Part shown: positions 45,229-54,421 of the stretch, piece by piece
How positions within the stretch are numbered: position 1 is the stretch's first letter
Layout of the letters: each line of letters starts with the position of its first letter
DNA from: Brevinema_A sp051649245
Lineage (GTDB): Bacteria; Spirochaetota; Brevinematia; Brevinematales; Brevinemataceae
Length of the DNA: 64,000 nt
Assembly (NCBI GenBank): GCA_051649245.1
Contig: JBOFGS010000019.1
Location: forward strand, 186,001-250,000
Direction of reading: 5' to 3'
Notes under the pieces: generated by a model
Databases searched by the model: none
Told to the model about the DNA's origin: nothing
What the model saw: only the letters and a program-made list of their open reading frames with translations
Program-made: the position numbers and the translations under genes

Positions 45229-47022
45229 TTATTGGTTTGCTTTTATTTCAATATTTTTGATACTGAGATCGAGTAGTTGTTGAGGGTCAACAGCTGATGG
45301 TGCATCCATAAGCATACAGATTGCTTTTTGTGTTTTTGGGAAAGCAATTACATCTCTTATTGAATCTAATTCTTGGAACATCATCACCATTCTATCCAAT
45401 CCTAGAGCAATCCCTCCATGAGGTGGAGCTCCATAAGAAAGCGCATCAAGTAAAAATCCAAATTTTTCTTGTGCTTCTTCATTAGAAATATTAAGAAGAT
45501 TAAAAATCATGTTTTGCATTTCTGATGATGCGATACGGATTGATCCTCCACCAAGCTCTGTTCCATTACAAATGACATCGTAGGCATTAGCTCGAACATC
45601 ACTTGGATTGGTCTTTAGTTTATCAATATCGGCTTCATTTGGTGAAGTAAAGGGATGGTGGACAGATGACCAACGGTTGTTTTCTTCATCACGTTCAAAT
45701 AAAGGAAAATCAACAACCCATAAAAAAGAAAATTTATCTTTTGGTCTGAGTCCAAAGCGATCACCCACTTCTAAACGAAGATTTCCAATGGCATCATATA
45801 CAATCCTATCTTTTGGGTCAGCAATAAATAATAACGCGTATCCATTCTCTGCTTGTGTGATTTTAATGAGTTCTTTTTGGATTTCAGGGGAGAAATATTT
45901 GACAATGTTTGATTCAAGAACTCCGTCTTTCATACGCATCCATGCCATTCCTTTGGCACCATAATTGCCTACAAAAGAAATTAATTCATCTAAATCTTTT
46001 CTGGATAATCGATCTCCGTTTGGTACAGGAAGACATTTGACCATACCACCTTTAGCAGTAACATTTGTAAATACAGAAAATTCTGAATTTTTTACAATGT
46101 TGCTGACATCAATGATCTCCATTCCAAATCGTAAATCAGGTCTGTCAACACCATACTTATTCATGGCATCTTTGTATGTCATCCTTGGAAATGGAATATT
46201 GATATCTTTTTTATAAATATCTTTCATGATTTTTGCGAGCATTTTTTCGATCAATGTTTGAATATCATCTGCAGTCATAAAAGAAGTTTCTATATCTAAT
46301 TGTGTAAATTCCGGTTGTCTGTCTGCACGAAGATCTTCATCACGAAAACAACGAGCTATTTGGTAATAACGCTCAACACCACCGATCATGAGTAATTGTT
46401 TGAAAATTTGAGGAGATTGAGGTAAGGCAAAATAAGAACCTTTATTGACACGAGAAGGAACTAAAAAATCTCTTGCTCCTTCGGGGGTAGATTTTGTGAG
46501 AATGGGGGTTTCTACTTCTAAAAAATCATGTTCTTGCATGGTATTTCTGATACTGTTTGTGATTAAGGATCTTTTGAGTAAATTATCATACATAAATGGA
46601 GAACGAATATCCAAATAACGATATTTTAAACGAGATTCTTCATTAATATTTTCCCCATGAATGTCAAAAGGAGGAGTTTTGGATTTATTGAAAATAAATA
46701 ATTCCTGACAAGAAAGCTCATAGTTACCAGTTGCAATACGTGGATTTTCTAATCCTGCCTCTCTTTTACGAAGAATACCTTTTGCTCCAATGACATCTTC
46801 ACGACGTAATGTTTTTGCAAGCTCATGAGCTTCAGCACTATCTTTAGGATCAAAAACAAGCTGGATTAATCCACTTCTATCACGAAGATCAATAAATACA
46901 AGATCTCCATGGTCACGATAATGGTCAACCCAACCATTCACAATGATTTCTTGTGAAAGATACGTATCTTCTGTAATAGTGCCACAAAATAGTGTTCTTT
47001 GATTATCATGTGATAAAAGCAT
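45229..47022 (-). CDS. aspS: aspartyl-tRNA synthetase
   Basis: This 597-residue class II enzyme charges tRNA-Asp (or Asp/Asn tRNAs in non-discriminating forms). It has the N-terminal OB anticodon-binding domain, motif 1 (FLEVETPILTKSTPEGARDF), motif 2 (RYYQIARCFRDEDLRADRQPEFTQLD), the bacterial GAD insert (about 285-420) and motif 3 (GIALGLDRMVMM). GAGGGGG lies 8 bases before the ATG. A strong promoter lies at 47055-47083. It is a single-gene unit. Confidence 0.97.
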   Translation of the reverse strand: MLLSHDNQRTLFCGTITEDTYLSQEIIVNGWVDHYRDHGDLVFIDLRDRSGLIQLVFDPKDSAEAHELAKTLRREDVIGAKGILRKREAGLENPRIATGNYELSCQELFIFNKSKTPPFDIHGENINEESRLKYRYLDIRSPFMYDNLLKRSLITNSIRNTMQEHDFLEVETPILTKSTPEGARDFLVPSRVNKGSYFALPQSPQIFKQLLMIGGVERYYQIARCFRDEDLRADRQPEFTQLDIETSFMTADDIQTLIEKMLAKIMKDIYKKDINIPFPRMTYKDAMNKYGVDRPDLRFGMEIIDVSNIVKNSEFSVFTNVTAKGGMVKCLPVPNGDRLSRKDLDELISFVGNYGAKGMAWMRMKDGVLESNIVKYFSPEIQKELIKITQAENGYALLFIADPKDRIVYDAIGNLRLEVGDRFGLRPKDKFSFLWVVDFPLFERDEENNRWSSVHHPFTSPNEADIDKLKTNPSDVRANAYDVICNGTELGGGSIRIASSEMQNMIFNLLNISNEEAQEKFGFLLDALSYGAPPHGGIALGLDRMVMMFQELDSIRDVIAFPKTQKAICMLMDAPSAVDPQQLLDLSIKNIEIKANQ

Positions 47023-47054
47023 AGCATTCGCCCCCTCAAGTCTCTTTGAAAAAT

Positions 47055-47083
47055 ATTATACTATAAAATATCTGAAATTGCAA
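47055..47083 (-). promoter_or_regulatory. promoter for aspS
   Basis: TTGCAA (47078-47083), 17 bases and a perfect TATAAT (47055-47060) read on the minus strand to the aspS start 33 bases further. Confidence 0.7.
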
Positions 47084-47118
47084 AAATTTGTATGATACAA
47101 TAAGGAAATATCAGTTTT

Positions 47119-47168
47119 AAAAATAACATATGTTATTTTTCAAGGCTCTTATGAAAAACCTTGAAAAA
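47119..47168 (+). repeat. two adjacent inverted repeats upstream of der
   Basis: A 22-bp perfect palindrome (47119-47140) abuts a 10-bp inverted repeat (47136-47145 with 47159-47168, 13-base spacer). The right arm of the second contains the -35 of the der promoter. They look like an operator pair or alternative hairpins. Confidence 0.65.
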
Positions 47169-47189
47169 TATTAATAATTAATATATACT
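47161..47189 (+). promoter_or_regulatory. promoter for the der operon
   Basis: TTGAAA (47161-47166), a 17-base spacer and TATACT (47184-47189) lie 32 bases before the der ATG; the -35 is part of an inverted repeat. Confidence 0.6.
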
Positions 47190-47221
47190 ATAAAAATATA
47201 TTTTTGATAGGTGCTTTGTTT

Positions 47222-48685
47222 ATGGATAAATTAATGCCTGTTGTTGCGATTGTTGGTCGTCCTAACACAGGAAAATCTTCACTTTTTAACTATTTTGTTG
47301 GTCAGCGTAAATCAATTGTCGATCCTATGGAAGGGGTAACAAGAGATATTATTTCCGGTACCTCTGTGCATAAACAGTACCCAACATTTATGGTTTGGGA
47401 TACGGCTGGATATTTGGAAACAGAAGATGTCATTGATAGTTTGGCACAAAAAAAAATTGCTTATGCTGTAAAGCATGCTGATATTGTTTTATTGGTTGTT
47501 GATGCACAAAATCCTCATCCTTTAGATGATGAACTGGCGTTGATTATCAAAAAAGAAAACCGTACAGCGATTATTGTTGCTAATAAAGCGGACAATAGAG
47601 ATTTTGCACACAGCAGTACGGAATTTTTTGCTTTGGGATTTGATCAGGTGGTTCCAGTATCTGTTATTCAAAAACGTGGGTTATCAACTCTGCTTGAGGA
47701 AATCGAACATAAGATGTTCAATTTAGAAGGTGTTTTTATTGGTGATCAAGATGAGGTTGAAGCGACCGATGAAGTCCGTATTGCGATTATTGGTCGTCCC
47801 AATGCCGGTAAATCACAGCTTCTAAACACTCTTCTTGGATATGATCGTATGATTGTTAGTGACATTGCAGGTACTACTCGTGATGCTACTGATGAGATTA
47901 TTTTTTATAACGGAAGAAAAATTCGTATTACCGATACTGCCGGTATCAAAAGAAACGCAAAAATTAAAGATGACATTGAATACTATGCAACAGTTCGTTC
48001 AGCTCAAGCAATAGAACATGCGGAAGTAGCTGTTTTGTTAATTGATGCACACGCATCTGTCGACGAAATAGCACGACATGATAAGATTCTTGCAAGTATG
48101 GTACAAGAAAAAAAACGTGCCATGGTTTTTGCACTTAATAAATGGGATCTGCTCAAACCTGAAGAAAACAATGGAAAACAAAATCAAGAATTGATGAAAA
48201 TAATGGAGCAAAAAGTTCGTCATGCTCTTCCTGAGTTTAATCATATTCCTTTGTGTTTTATTTCTGGTCAAGAAAACTATAAAACAGACAAGCTCCTTGA
48301 AACGGCAATTAAAGTACGTGATGATTTTCATTATCGTGTAGTAACAGGTACTTTAAACAAGTGGTTATCTGAGAATTTTATTGAATATGAAGGTGATAAA
48401 GCAGCATCACGTCTTAAGATCTATTATGGATCTCAAGTGTACACGGCTCCTCCACGATTTGTCTTTTTTATCAATAATAAAGATCATTTACGAAAAGATT
48501 TTCCTCGATTTCTTGAAAAGAAAATGAGAATGGCTTTTGAATTTTCGGGAGTTCCCATTACAATGACTTTTCGACAGCGAGACGAAGAACGACCAGGAAG
48601 TAAAAATTCCAATATTAAACATACAAAAAATAATAATAAAAAATCATCTCACAATAATAGAGGGAAAAATGCTGAAAAAAGGTGA
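47222..48685 (+). CDS. der: ribosome-assembly GTPase Der (EngA)
   Basis: Der is a GTPase with two tandem G domains needed for 50S subunit maturation. In this 487-residue protein G domain 1 has GRPNTGKSSL and DTAGY, G domain 2 has GRPNAGKSQL, DTAGI and NKWDL, and a C-terminal KH-like domain follows (about 355-450) with a basic, low-complexity tail. ATG 47222 (MDKLMPVVAIVGRPN) matches the family start; a TTG six codons earlier is not needed. Its end overlaps the next gene by 17 bases, suggesting coupled translation. Confidence 0.96.
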   Translation: MDKLMPVVAIVGRPNTGKSSLFNYFVGQRKSIVDPMEGVTRDIISGTSVHKQYPTFMVWDTAGYLETEDVIDSLAQKKIAYAVKHADIVLLVVDAQNPHPLDDELALIIKKENRTAIIVANKADNRDFAHSSTEFFALGFDQVVPVSVIQKRGLSTLLEEIEHKMFNLEGVFIGDQDEVEATDEVRIAIIGRPNAGKSQLLNTLLGYDRMIVSDIAGTTRDATDEIIFYNGRKIRITDTAGIKRNAKIKDDIEYYATVRSAQAIEHAEVAVLLIDAHASVDEIARHDKILASMVQEKKRAMVFALNKWDLLKPEENNGKQNQELMKIMEQKVRHALPEFNHIPLCFISGQENYKTDKLLETAIKVRDDFHYRVVTGTLNKWLSENFIEYEGDKAASRLKIYYGSQVYTAPPRFVFFINNKDHLRKDFPRFLEKKMRMAFEFSGVPITMTFRQRDEERPGSKNSNIKHTKNNNKKSSHNNRGKNAEKR

Positions 48686-49136
48686 TTACGCTCCTAATTT
48701 TAATTTAGCAAGGATTGATGGTACTATGTTGTCTTCAGAGATGTACAAAGGTAAGTGGTATATTTTATATTTTTATCCAAAAGATAATACACCAGGATGT
48801 ACAAAACAAGCTACAGAATTTACTCATCTTGTCTCTGAATTTCAACGTTTAGGAGTTGATATTATTGGTGTCAATGCTGACTCAATAGAAACACATCAAA
48901 AATTCTGTCAAAAACACAATCTAGAAGTAATCTTATTATCTGATCCTGAAAAAACACTTCTTCAATCATATAAGGTTTGGGGAGAAAAAAAATTTATGGA
49001 TAAGATTTATGAAGGATTAATTCGCAGTACGTTCATCATTAATCCTGAGGGAATTATTGAAGAAGCGATGTATAACATTAAAGTCTCTGGTCATGCAGAT
49101 CGAGTGCTTAAAAATATGAAAAAGATTTTAGGATAA
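48669..49136 (+). CDS. bcp: peroxiredoxin of the Bcp/PrxQ type
   Basis: The 155-residue thiol peroxidase reduces hydroperoxides. The peroxidatic Cys44 lies in TPGCTKQATEF. The resolving Cys five residues later, present in many Bcp proteins, is replaced by Thr49, so this is a 1-Cys or atypical variant; Cys further on (in QKFCQKH) might substitute. The start overlaps der, with GAGGG before the ATG. Part of the der-bcp-nucleotidyltransferase operon. Confidence 0.9.
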   Translation: MLKKGDYAPNFNLARIDGTMLSSEMYKGKWYILYFYPKDNTPGCTKQATEFTHLVSEFQRLGVDIIGVNADSIETHQKFCQKHNLEVILLSDPEKTLLQSYKVWGEKKFMDKIYEGLIRSTFIINPEGIIEEAMYNIKVSGHADRVLKNMKKILG

Positions 49137-49154
49137 CATAGTATAGGTCTTTTT

Positions 49155-50120
49155 ATGAAAATAGTATTACCATTAGCAGGAAAAGGGACACGTCTTCTTC
49201 CACATACTAAAATCACACCAAAACCACTGATGTATATTGCTGGTGCAACTATTTTAGATCATTTACTTGATAAGTTGATTTTGTTGAATCCTAGCGAATT
49301 TGTTTTTATCGTTGGTTATTTAAAAGAACAAATTATTACCCATATCAATCAAAAATACCCTCATTTGCCTGTACGCTTTATTGAACAAATAGATCCGCAA
49401 GGACTAGGTCATGCTATCTATCAAGCTCGTGACGCTTTTTCAAAAGATGAAGATATGCTTGTGGTCTTGGGGGATCAGACATTTGTGGTACCATGGGAAA
49501 AATTAATTGATGCTGATCATAATGTCCTTTGTGTAACAAAAGTAGATAATCCTTCTGATTTTGGTGTCGTTGTTGCTGATAGTGATGGTACGATTATTGA
49601 TATGGAAGAAAAACCTGCTCATCCAAAGAGCAACCTCGTTATCTCTGGAATTTATTATTTTCCATCTGCTCAATCTGTTTTTTCTACAATTGCCCATCAA
49701 ATCGCAAAAAATATTCGTACAAAAGGAGAAATCCAAATCACTGATTCGATGAAAATTATGATGGAGTCTGGTGATATTTTTAAAGCTGTTGAGATTCATA
49801 GCTGGAATGATTGTGGTAATCATACGGATCTTCTTGCTGCTAATAAAACCTTATTAGCTGAAATGACTCAACGTAAACCTCTTACAGATTCTAATGTTAC
49901 AATTATTGAGCCTGTATATATTCATCCAAGTGTTCAGATCTCAGACTCTGTTTTAGGTCCTTTTGTGTCTATTGATGAAGGTTGTGTTATTAAAAATTCA
50001 AAAATATCTGATACTGTATTGAATAAAAATATTCGTATTCAAAATGCTGAAATAAGAGAATCTTATATAGGTTCCGATGTTTCTATCACAGATGTCCAAC
50101 ATCTGAATTATATAATCTAA
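49155..50120 (+). CDS. sugar-phosphate nucleotidyltransferase
   Basis: The 321-residue protein has an N-terminal nucleotidyltransferase domain (LPLAGKGTRLLPHTKITPKPLMYIAG, GLGHAIYQA, VLGDQTF) and a C-terminal left-handed beta-helix with hexapeptide repeats (about 250-320: VTIIEPVYIHPSVQISDSVLGPFVSI). It is of the RfbA/GlmU-like class, making an NDP-sugar for envelope or glycan synthesis. The exact sugar and base cannot be told from sequence. It is the last gene of its operon and ends before the terminator at 50134. Confidence 0.85.
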   Translation: MKIVLPLAGKGTRLLPHTKITPKPLMYIAGATILDHLLDKLILLNPSEFVFIVGYLKEQIITHINQKYPHLPVRFIEQIDPQGLGHAIYQARDAFSKDEDMLVVLGDQTFVVPWEKLIDADHNVLCVTKVDNPSDFGVVVADSDGTIIDMEEKPAHPKSNLVISGIYYFPSAQSVFSTIAHQIAKNIRTKGEIQITDSMKIMMESGDIFKAVEIHSWNDCGNHTDLLAANKTLLAEMTQRKPLTDSNVTIIEPVYIHPSVQISDSVLGPFVSIDEGCVIKNSKISDTVLNKNIRIQNAEIRESYIGSDVSITDVQHLNYII

Positions 50121-50133
50121 CGCTAATAACACA

Positions 50134-50164
50134 ATAAAAGACCTCTAATCTAGAGGTCTTTTAT
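50134..50164. terminator. bidirectional terminator after the nucleotidyltransferase
   Basis: A perfect 14-bp stem (50134-50147 with 50151-50164) with a 3-base loop and T-runs both ways; it contains the stop codon of the minus-strand TPR-like gene. Confidence 0.85.
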
Positions 50165-50778
50165 ATGATAATGCTTTTTTTTATGACAATTAGTTTTAAT
50201 GTTGAAAAATTTGATAGTGATTCTGTCATTGTCAGATATTTTTTATATAATGTTGGATCATGTTTTTTATAAAAAATCAATGCTTTTTCAAGAGTACGCC
50301 GATAAGCATAGGAAATATAGCCTAAATTTCTTTTTGATAATGCCTTTTGATAGAGATCAATTGCGTTGCTGAAGTGTTCGTGCTTTTCTTCAAATTTTGC
50401 ATACGTATATAAATGATAGTGGTTATTAGATGTTAGTTTTTGAAAATAAGCTCGTGCGTTATTTTCCTCTGCTAAGCCGTCATAGTTTTTAGCAATCAAA
50501 AAATATAAATTATTTCGATAGTATTTTTTGTGTTCGATCGCGAGAAGCTCAAAAGCTATAGCATTGCTTTTCTGAAAATATCCTGTTTTGTGAAATATAT
50601 TAGCAACATAATAGCTTAGTTTTTTATCATGGATCCATATCGCTTTATTCTTATCAACAAACTCCAAACTACGAACAGGACAATCCTTGTATGTATCCAT
50701 TATCTTTTTCAGATCAAGACTCAATAAATTACTACTGATTAAAAGACTACTGAGCAAAAAGAAGATTTTCTGTTTCAT
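50161..50778 (-). CDS. exported TPR-like protein
   Basis: The 205-residue protein has a signal peptide (MKQKIFFLLSSLLISSNLLS) and helical TPR-like units (LSYYVANIFHKTGYFQKSNAIAFELL, AYFQKL, AIDLYQKALSKRN). ATG 50776-50778 is chosen because it gives a clean signal peptide; the upstream GTG lies inside smc. It overlaps the 3' end of smc by 32 bases and is co-transcribed with it. The role is unknown. Confidence 0.65.
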   Translation of the reverse strand: MKQKIFFLLSSLLISSNLLSLDLKKIMDTYKDCPVRSLEFVDKNKAIWIHDKKLSYYVANIFHKTGYFQKSNAIAFELLAIEHKKYYRNNLYFLIAKNYDGLAEENNARAYFQKLTSNNHYHLYTYAKFEEKHEHFSNAIDLYQKALSKRNLGYISYAYRRTLEKALIFYKKHDPTLYKKYLTMTESLSNFSTLKLIVIKKSIII

Positions 50779-53700
50779 CAAATGCCACACTTACTATTTT
50801 TGAACACCCCTGTTCTTCCATTGTGACACCAAATAATACATCACAAACTTCTAATGTTGATTTTGAGTGCGATACCACGACAAACTGACTTGTCCCTCTA
50901 AATCGTACTAACATTCTCTTAAATCGATCAATATTTTCATCATCAAGCGGAGCATCCATTTCATCTAAAATAACAAAAGGAGTGGGTTTTAATTCTAAGA
51001 TCGAAAAAATAACGGCTATTGCTACCATAGCTCTTTGTCCACCGGATAATAAACTGACATTTTGAAATTTTTGTCCCGGAGGTTCTGCCATAATATCAAT
51101 ACCGGATCGAAGAGGATCTGTTTTATCTTTCAAGATCAAATCAGCTCGCCCACCATCAAATAATTCAGAAAACAATCTCTTAAAAGATTTTCTTATTTGT
51201 TCAAATGCTTCCAAAAATCGTTCGGCAGATTCTTTATTGGTATCGTTAATAAGTATTTCTATATCAGAAGCTGCGGATTCAATATCTTCTTTTTGGAAAA
51301 TAAGATGAGATAAAGTTTCTTTGGTGTTTTGGAATTGTTCAATCGCAAGCAAATTAACATTTCCAAGCTGATTCAAACGTTCACGAAATTCTCTAATCTT
51401 TATATTTAAAAATTCCGTATTTTCATTTTTTTCAAGAACAATATCCCCTTCTTTAATTTTAAATTGTTCAAATACAGATATTGTTACTGTTGCAAGATTC
51501 TCTTTTCTTTCATCAATTGATTTTGCAATGTCATCTCGACGTACTGTTAGCTTGGTATATTGTTCCACAAAATCTTTATGCATTTGTTCTAATGTCTTTT
51601 TTGCATGTCTCAGATTTGTAATTTCTTCAGCATTTTTTTTCATCTGTTCTTGCAATCGTGTTAATTCCGGATTTAATTCATCTTGCTCAATCTCTAAATC
51701 CTCGATTTCTTCTTCAATAATGTTGATTGATTTGATCATGGTGTTTTTATCGGATTCCACATTTTGAATTTGTCGTTGAAGATCACTAAGACGTTCTTCT
51801 AATGATTTGATATCCATTTTTAAAGCCCGAGATTGTGTTTCAGCACTATGATAGTTGATCCGTGCATTTGTTAGTTCTTCTTGTATTGATGTATATTCAT
51901 GCCTTAGGGATCCATGTTTTTGGTCATATTCCAAAATGGTTTGTTCAGATTTTTCAAGACGATCTGTTATCGTCGCAATTTCTTTTTTTATTTGTTCAAA
52001 TGTTGTGTTAATTTTTGTCTGTTGTTCTTCGGAATTTTGTACTATTTTTAATGCTTTTTGATATTCACGTTCTGATGTTTTCAAAATAGATTTGATTTCG
52101 CTGATTTTTTGGAATATTATTGATTCTTGTTCTGTACATAAATCTATCTCTGCTCTAAGATCACTCACAATCAGTCTTTTTGCATTGATTTCTGTAGAAA
52201 TTTGATCAATTTTTTCTGCGTAGGCAATTTTTTCCGAAAAAGCACCATTTTCTCCAAACATATTGTCTAATAATTCGTGGTAGCATTGTTCATTTATCTC
52301 TAAGCAATTTTTAAGTTCCGTTAAGGAAACATGATCAAGAGGTTTTTTGTTGAGAACAAGAGATTCAAGCTCTTGTATAATAGAATTTAGACGATTTTTT
52401 CGTGTGGAGACGCCTTCTTGGAATTTTTTTAGATCGTCAATTTGTTGATCCATTGCTTTCAATATTTTTTCATCACAAGCTTTAGATTGTGCGAAAAAGT
52501 TATTTAATTCTCGTTCAAGATAAGCAATATGATGTTCTTCTTCTTTCAGTCGATCAATAAAAGATATTTTTTGAGCAACAATAACCTTTTTTTCATCTTC
52601 TTGTTGGGCAATCTCTTTTTCCTGTTTGTGGATTTCTTTTTCTTCTTCTTCAATAATATTTTTTTTGGATTTAATTTCTTCTTCCAATCTTATGATTTCA
52701 GATTCCTGAACAAAAATCTGTCCTTTTAGTTCGGCAACATGTTTTCGTAACAAATCAATATCATCTCTATTAATTGACTTGGTAAAACCAAGATTTTTTG
52801 ACAAATGATATAGTTCTTCTTCAAGCTGATTCGTTTCTTGTTTGAGTTTTTCTTGTTTTATTTCTACAGAATCTAGGATTTGTTGAGCATGCGTTTGTTT
52901 TTTATCTGCATCAAGGAGAGCATCTCGCTTTTCCTCTAACGTGTCTTCCCATTCTTCAAGTCTATCCGTATCTTGTTTTGCACGAAGTTCTAATTCTTGT
53001 AGACGAGTTTTGGTATCACCAAGATTTTTTTTAGCCATTTCATAGCGTGTTCGAGATTCTGTTAATTCTTTTTCTAAGCGAATATGTTTTTCGTTCATTT
53101 GACCAAACAAAATTTCTTTATCTCCCAATGACTCATCATTAAGTCCAATTTGTTTTTCTATATCGTTTAATTGATTTGTTAGAGGGGACAACGTTTCTTG
53201 AATTTTAGCTATTTCTTGTTCACGACGCAAAATTTCTCGCTTCATATTTTCAATACGTGATACCTCAAATTTTACTTCAAGCTGCCGAAGTTCGTTATTT
53301 AAGGTGTTGTAATGCTGAGCATCTTGTGCTTGGACTTCAAGTACGGAAATCTCTTTTTCAAGCCTGTCAATAGTTTCTTGAAGACGCTCTAAATTGTCAC
53401 GTGCTTGTGCTAATTTTTTTTCAGCTTCTTCTTTACGAAATTTAAATTTTGAAATACCGGCAAAATCTTCAAATAAAATACGTCGATCTTCTGCAGATTC
53501 TGATAAAAGACGATCAATTTTACCTTGCTCAAAGATAGCATACGAATCGCGACCCACACCTGTGTCCAAAAACAATTCTGTGGTATCTTTGAGGCGTGAA
53601 CGAACTCCATTAACAAAATATTGACCCTCGCCGGATCGAAAGACACGACGTCCAATAGAAATTTCAGGAAATTCAAGAGGAAGCCATTTTAACTCATTAT

Positions 53701-53959
53701 TGAAGGTTAAGACAACATCAGCCATTCCCGAAGCAGAGCGATGCTTGGTGCCGGCAAAAATGATATCTTGCATTTTTTCACCACGAAGAGATTTGGCACT
53801 TTGTTCACCAAGTACCCATTTCATTGATTCGACTACATTTGATTTGCCACAGCCATTTGGTCCTACAATTCCTGTAATACCTTCTGAAAACTCAAGATAG
53901 GTACGTTTACCAAATGATTTAAAGCCCGAAATTTCTAATGATTGTAAATAAACAGCCAT
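50747..53959 (-). CDS. smc: chromosome segregation protein SMC, reduced hinge
   Basis: SMC forms a ring-shaped ATPase that compacts and separates chromosomes, loaded at parS by ParB. The head motifs are complete: GPNGCGKSN (33-41), the Q-loop, the signature LLSGGQRAMVAI, and Walker B FVILDEMDAPLDDEN. The coiled-coil arms are about 355-360 residues each (about 170-530 and 585-940). Between them only about 55 residues (531-585) occupy the place of the usual ~150-residue hinge, with Cys552 and Cys559 in CLEINEQC. The protein is 1070 residues, against about 1180 for typical bacterial SMC. AGGTGA precedes the ATG. A TTTACA-18-TATAAT promoter (53987-54016) lies upstream. Confidence 0.95.
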   Translation of the reverse strand: MAVYLQSLEISGFKSFGKRTYLEFSEGITGIVGPNGCGKSNVVESMKWVLGEQSAKSLRGEKMQDIIFAGTKHRSASGMADVVLTFNNELKWLPLEFPEISIGRRVFRSGEGQYFVNGVRSRLKDTTELFLDTGVGRDSYAIFEQGKIDRLLSESAEDRRILFEDFAGISKFKFRKEEAEKKLAQARDNLERLQETIDRLEKEISVLEVQAQDAQHYNTLNNELRQLEVKFEVSRIENMKREILRREQEIAKIQETLSPLTNQLNDIEKQIGLNDESLGDKEILFGQMNEKHIRLEKELTESRTRYEMAKKNLGDTKTRLQELELRAKQDTDRLEEWEDTLEEKRDALLDADKKQTHAQQILDSVEIKQEKLKQETNQLEEELYHLSKNLGFTKSINRDDIDLLRKHVAELKGQIFVQESEIIRLEEEIKSKKNIIEEEEKEIHKQEKEIAQQEDEKKVIVAQKISFIDRLKEEEHHIAYLERELNNFFAQSKACDEKILKAMDQQIDDLKKFQEGVSTRKNRLNSIIQELESLVLNKKPLDHVSLTELKNCLEINEQCYHELLDNMFGENGAFSEKIAYAEKIDQISTEINAKRLIVSDLRAEIDLCTEQESIIFQKISEIKSILKTSEREYQKALKIVQNSEEQQTKINTTFEQIKKEIATITDRLEKSEQTILEYDQKHGSLRHEYTSIQEELTNARINYHSAETQSRALKMDIKSLEERLSDLQRQIQNVESDKNTMIKSINIIEEEIEDLEIEQDELNPELTRLQEQMKKNAEEITNLRHAKKTLEQMHKDFVEQYTKLTVRRDDIAKSIDERKENLATVTISVFEQFKIKEGDIVLEKNENTEFLNIKIREFRERLNQLGNVNLLAIEQFQNTKETLSHLIFQKEDIESAASDIEILINDTNKESAERFLEAFEQIRKSFKRLFSELFDGGRADLILKDKTDPLRSGIDIMAEPPGQKFQNVSLLSGGQRAMVAIAVIFSILELKPTPFVILDEMDAPLDDENIDRFKRMLVRFRGTSQFVVVSHSKSTLEVCDVLFGVTMEEQGCSKIVSVAFDETENLLFAQ

Positions 53960-53986
53960 ATGTCACCTTTAGTGTGGATTGGTTTT

Positions 53987-54016
53987 ATTATAGTATAAAT
54001 CAATCCTTTTTGTAAA
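53987..54016 (-). promoter_or_regulatory. promoter for smc
   Basis: TTTACA (54011-54016), 18 bases and TATAAT (53987-53992) on the minus strand, 28 bases before the smc ATG. Confidence 0.55.
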
Positions 54017-54118
54017 GCACAAAATGTTATTCACAATCATCATGATCATAAATATGATACGATAACCATTGAATTATTCATCATGAAAGCATGGAAGATG
54101 TCTAATACTAAAAGGGTA

Positions 54119-54148
54119 TTGACAATATAATATTTTTTACTGTATAAT
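54119..54148 (+). promoter_or_regulatory. consensus promoter for tRNA-Pro
   Basis: TTGACA (54119-54124), an 18-base spacer and TATAAT (54143-54148) lie 13 bases before the tRNA. Confidence 0.8.
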
Positions 54149-54161
54149 ACGTATATATATA

Positions 54162-54237
54162 CGGACTGTAGCGCAGCTCGGTTTAGCGCACTACCTTGGG
54201 GTGGTAGGGGTCGGAAGTTCAAATCTTCTCAGTCCGA
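54162..54237 (+). tRNA. tRNA-Pro (GGG)
   Basis: A 76-base cloverleaf: acceptor CGGACTG pairs with CAGTCCG (54230-54236), anticodon loop TTGGGGT gives GGG, and T loop TTCAAAT. CCA is not encoded. Single-gene unit with its own promoter and terminator. Confidence 0.96.
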
Positions 54238-54242
54238 AAAAT

Positions 54243-54274
54243 AAAAATTCCTGATTATGTGGTCAGGAATTTTT
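54243..54274 (+). terminator. terminator after tRNA-Pro
   Basis: A perfect 12-bp stem (54243-54254 with 54263-54274) with an 8-base loop and T-run, 5 bases past the tRNA. Confidence 0.85.
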
Positions 54275-54322
54275 TATTGTTTAAAAAAATAATAAATAAA
54301 AAATCATAAACTCTAAAGCCTT

Positions 54323-54352
54323 TTGTAAAGAGTCCGAAAAGTAGAGTATAAT
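54323..54352 (+). promoter_or_regulatory. promoter for the RlpA/SPOR gene
   Basis: TTGTAA (54323-54328), 18 bases and TATAAT (54347-54352) lie 70 bases before the ATG at 54422. Confidence 0.5.
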
Positions 54353-54421
54353 ATATTGTGGAATAAAGAAAGATTTGTATATATCTTACAATTTTATATG
54401 TATACCTATATGGAGGAGTCC

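Noticed and set aside
47151..47174. A 7-codon frame MKNLEKY upstream of der that could be a leader peptide.
   Set aside because: It lies upstream of the best promoter (47161-47189), has no ribosome site and no attenuator-like codon run.
54230..54340. A 10-base word AGTCCGAAAA at the tRNA-Pro 3' end recurs about 100 bases downstream, as an attachment-site duplication might.
   Set aside because: It is too short, the interval holds only a terminator and leader, and no integrase or foreign-looking gene is nearby.
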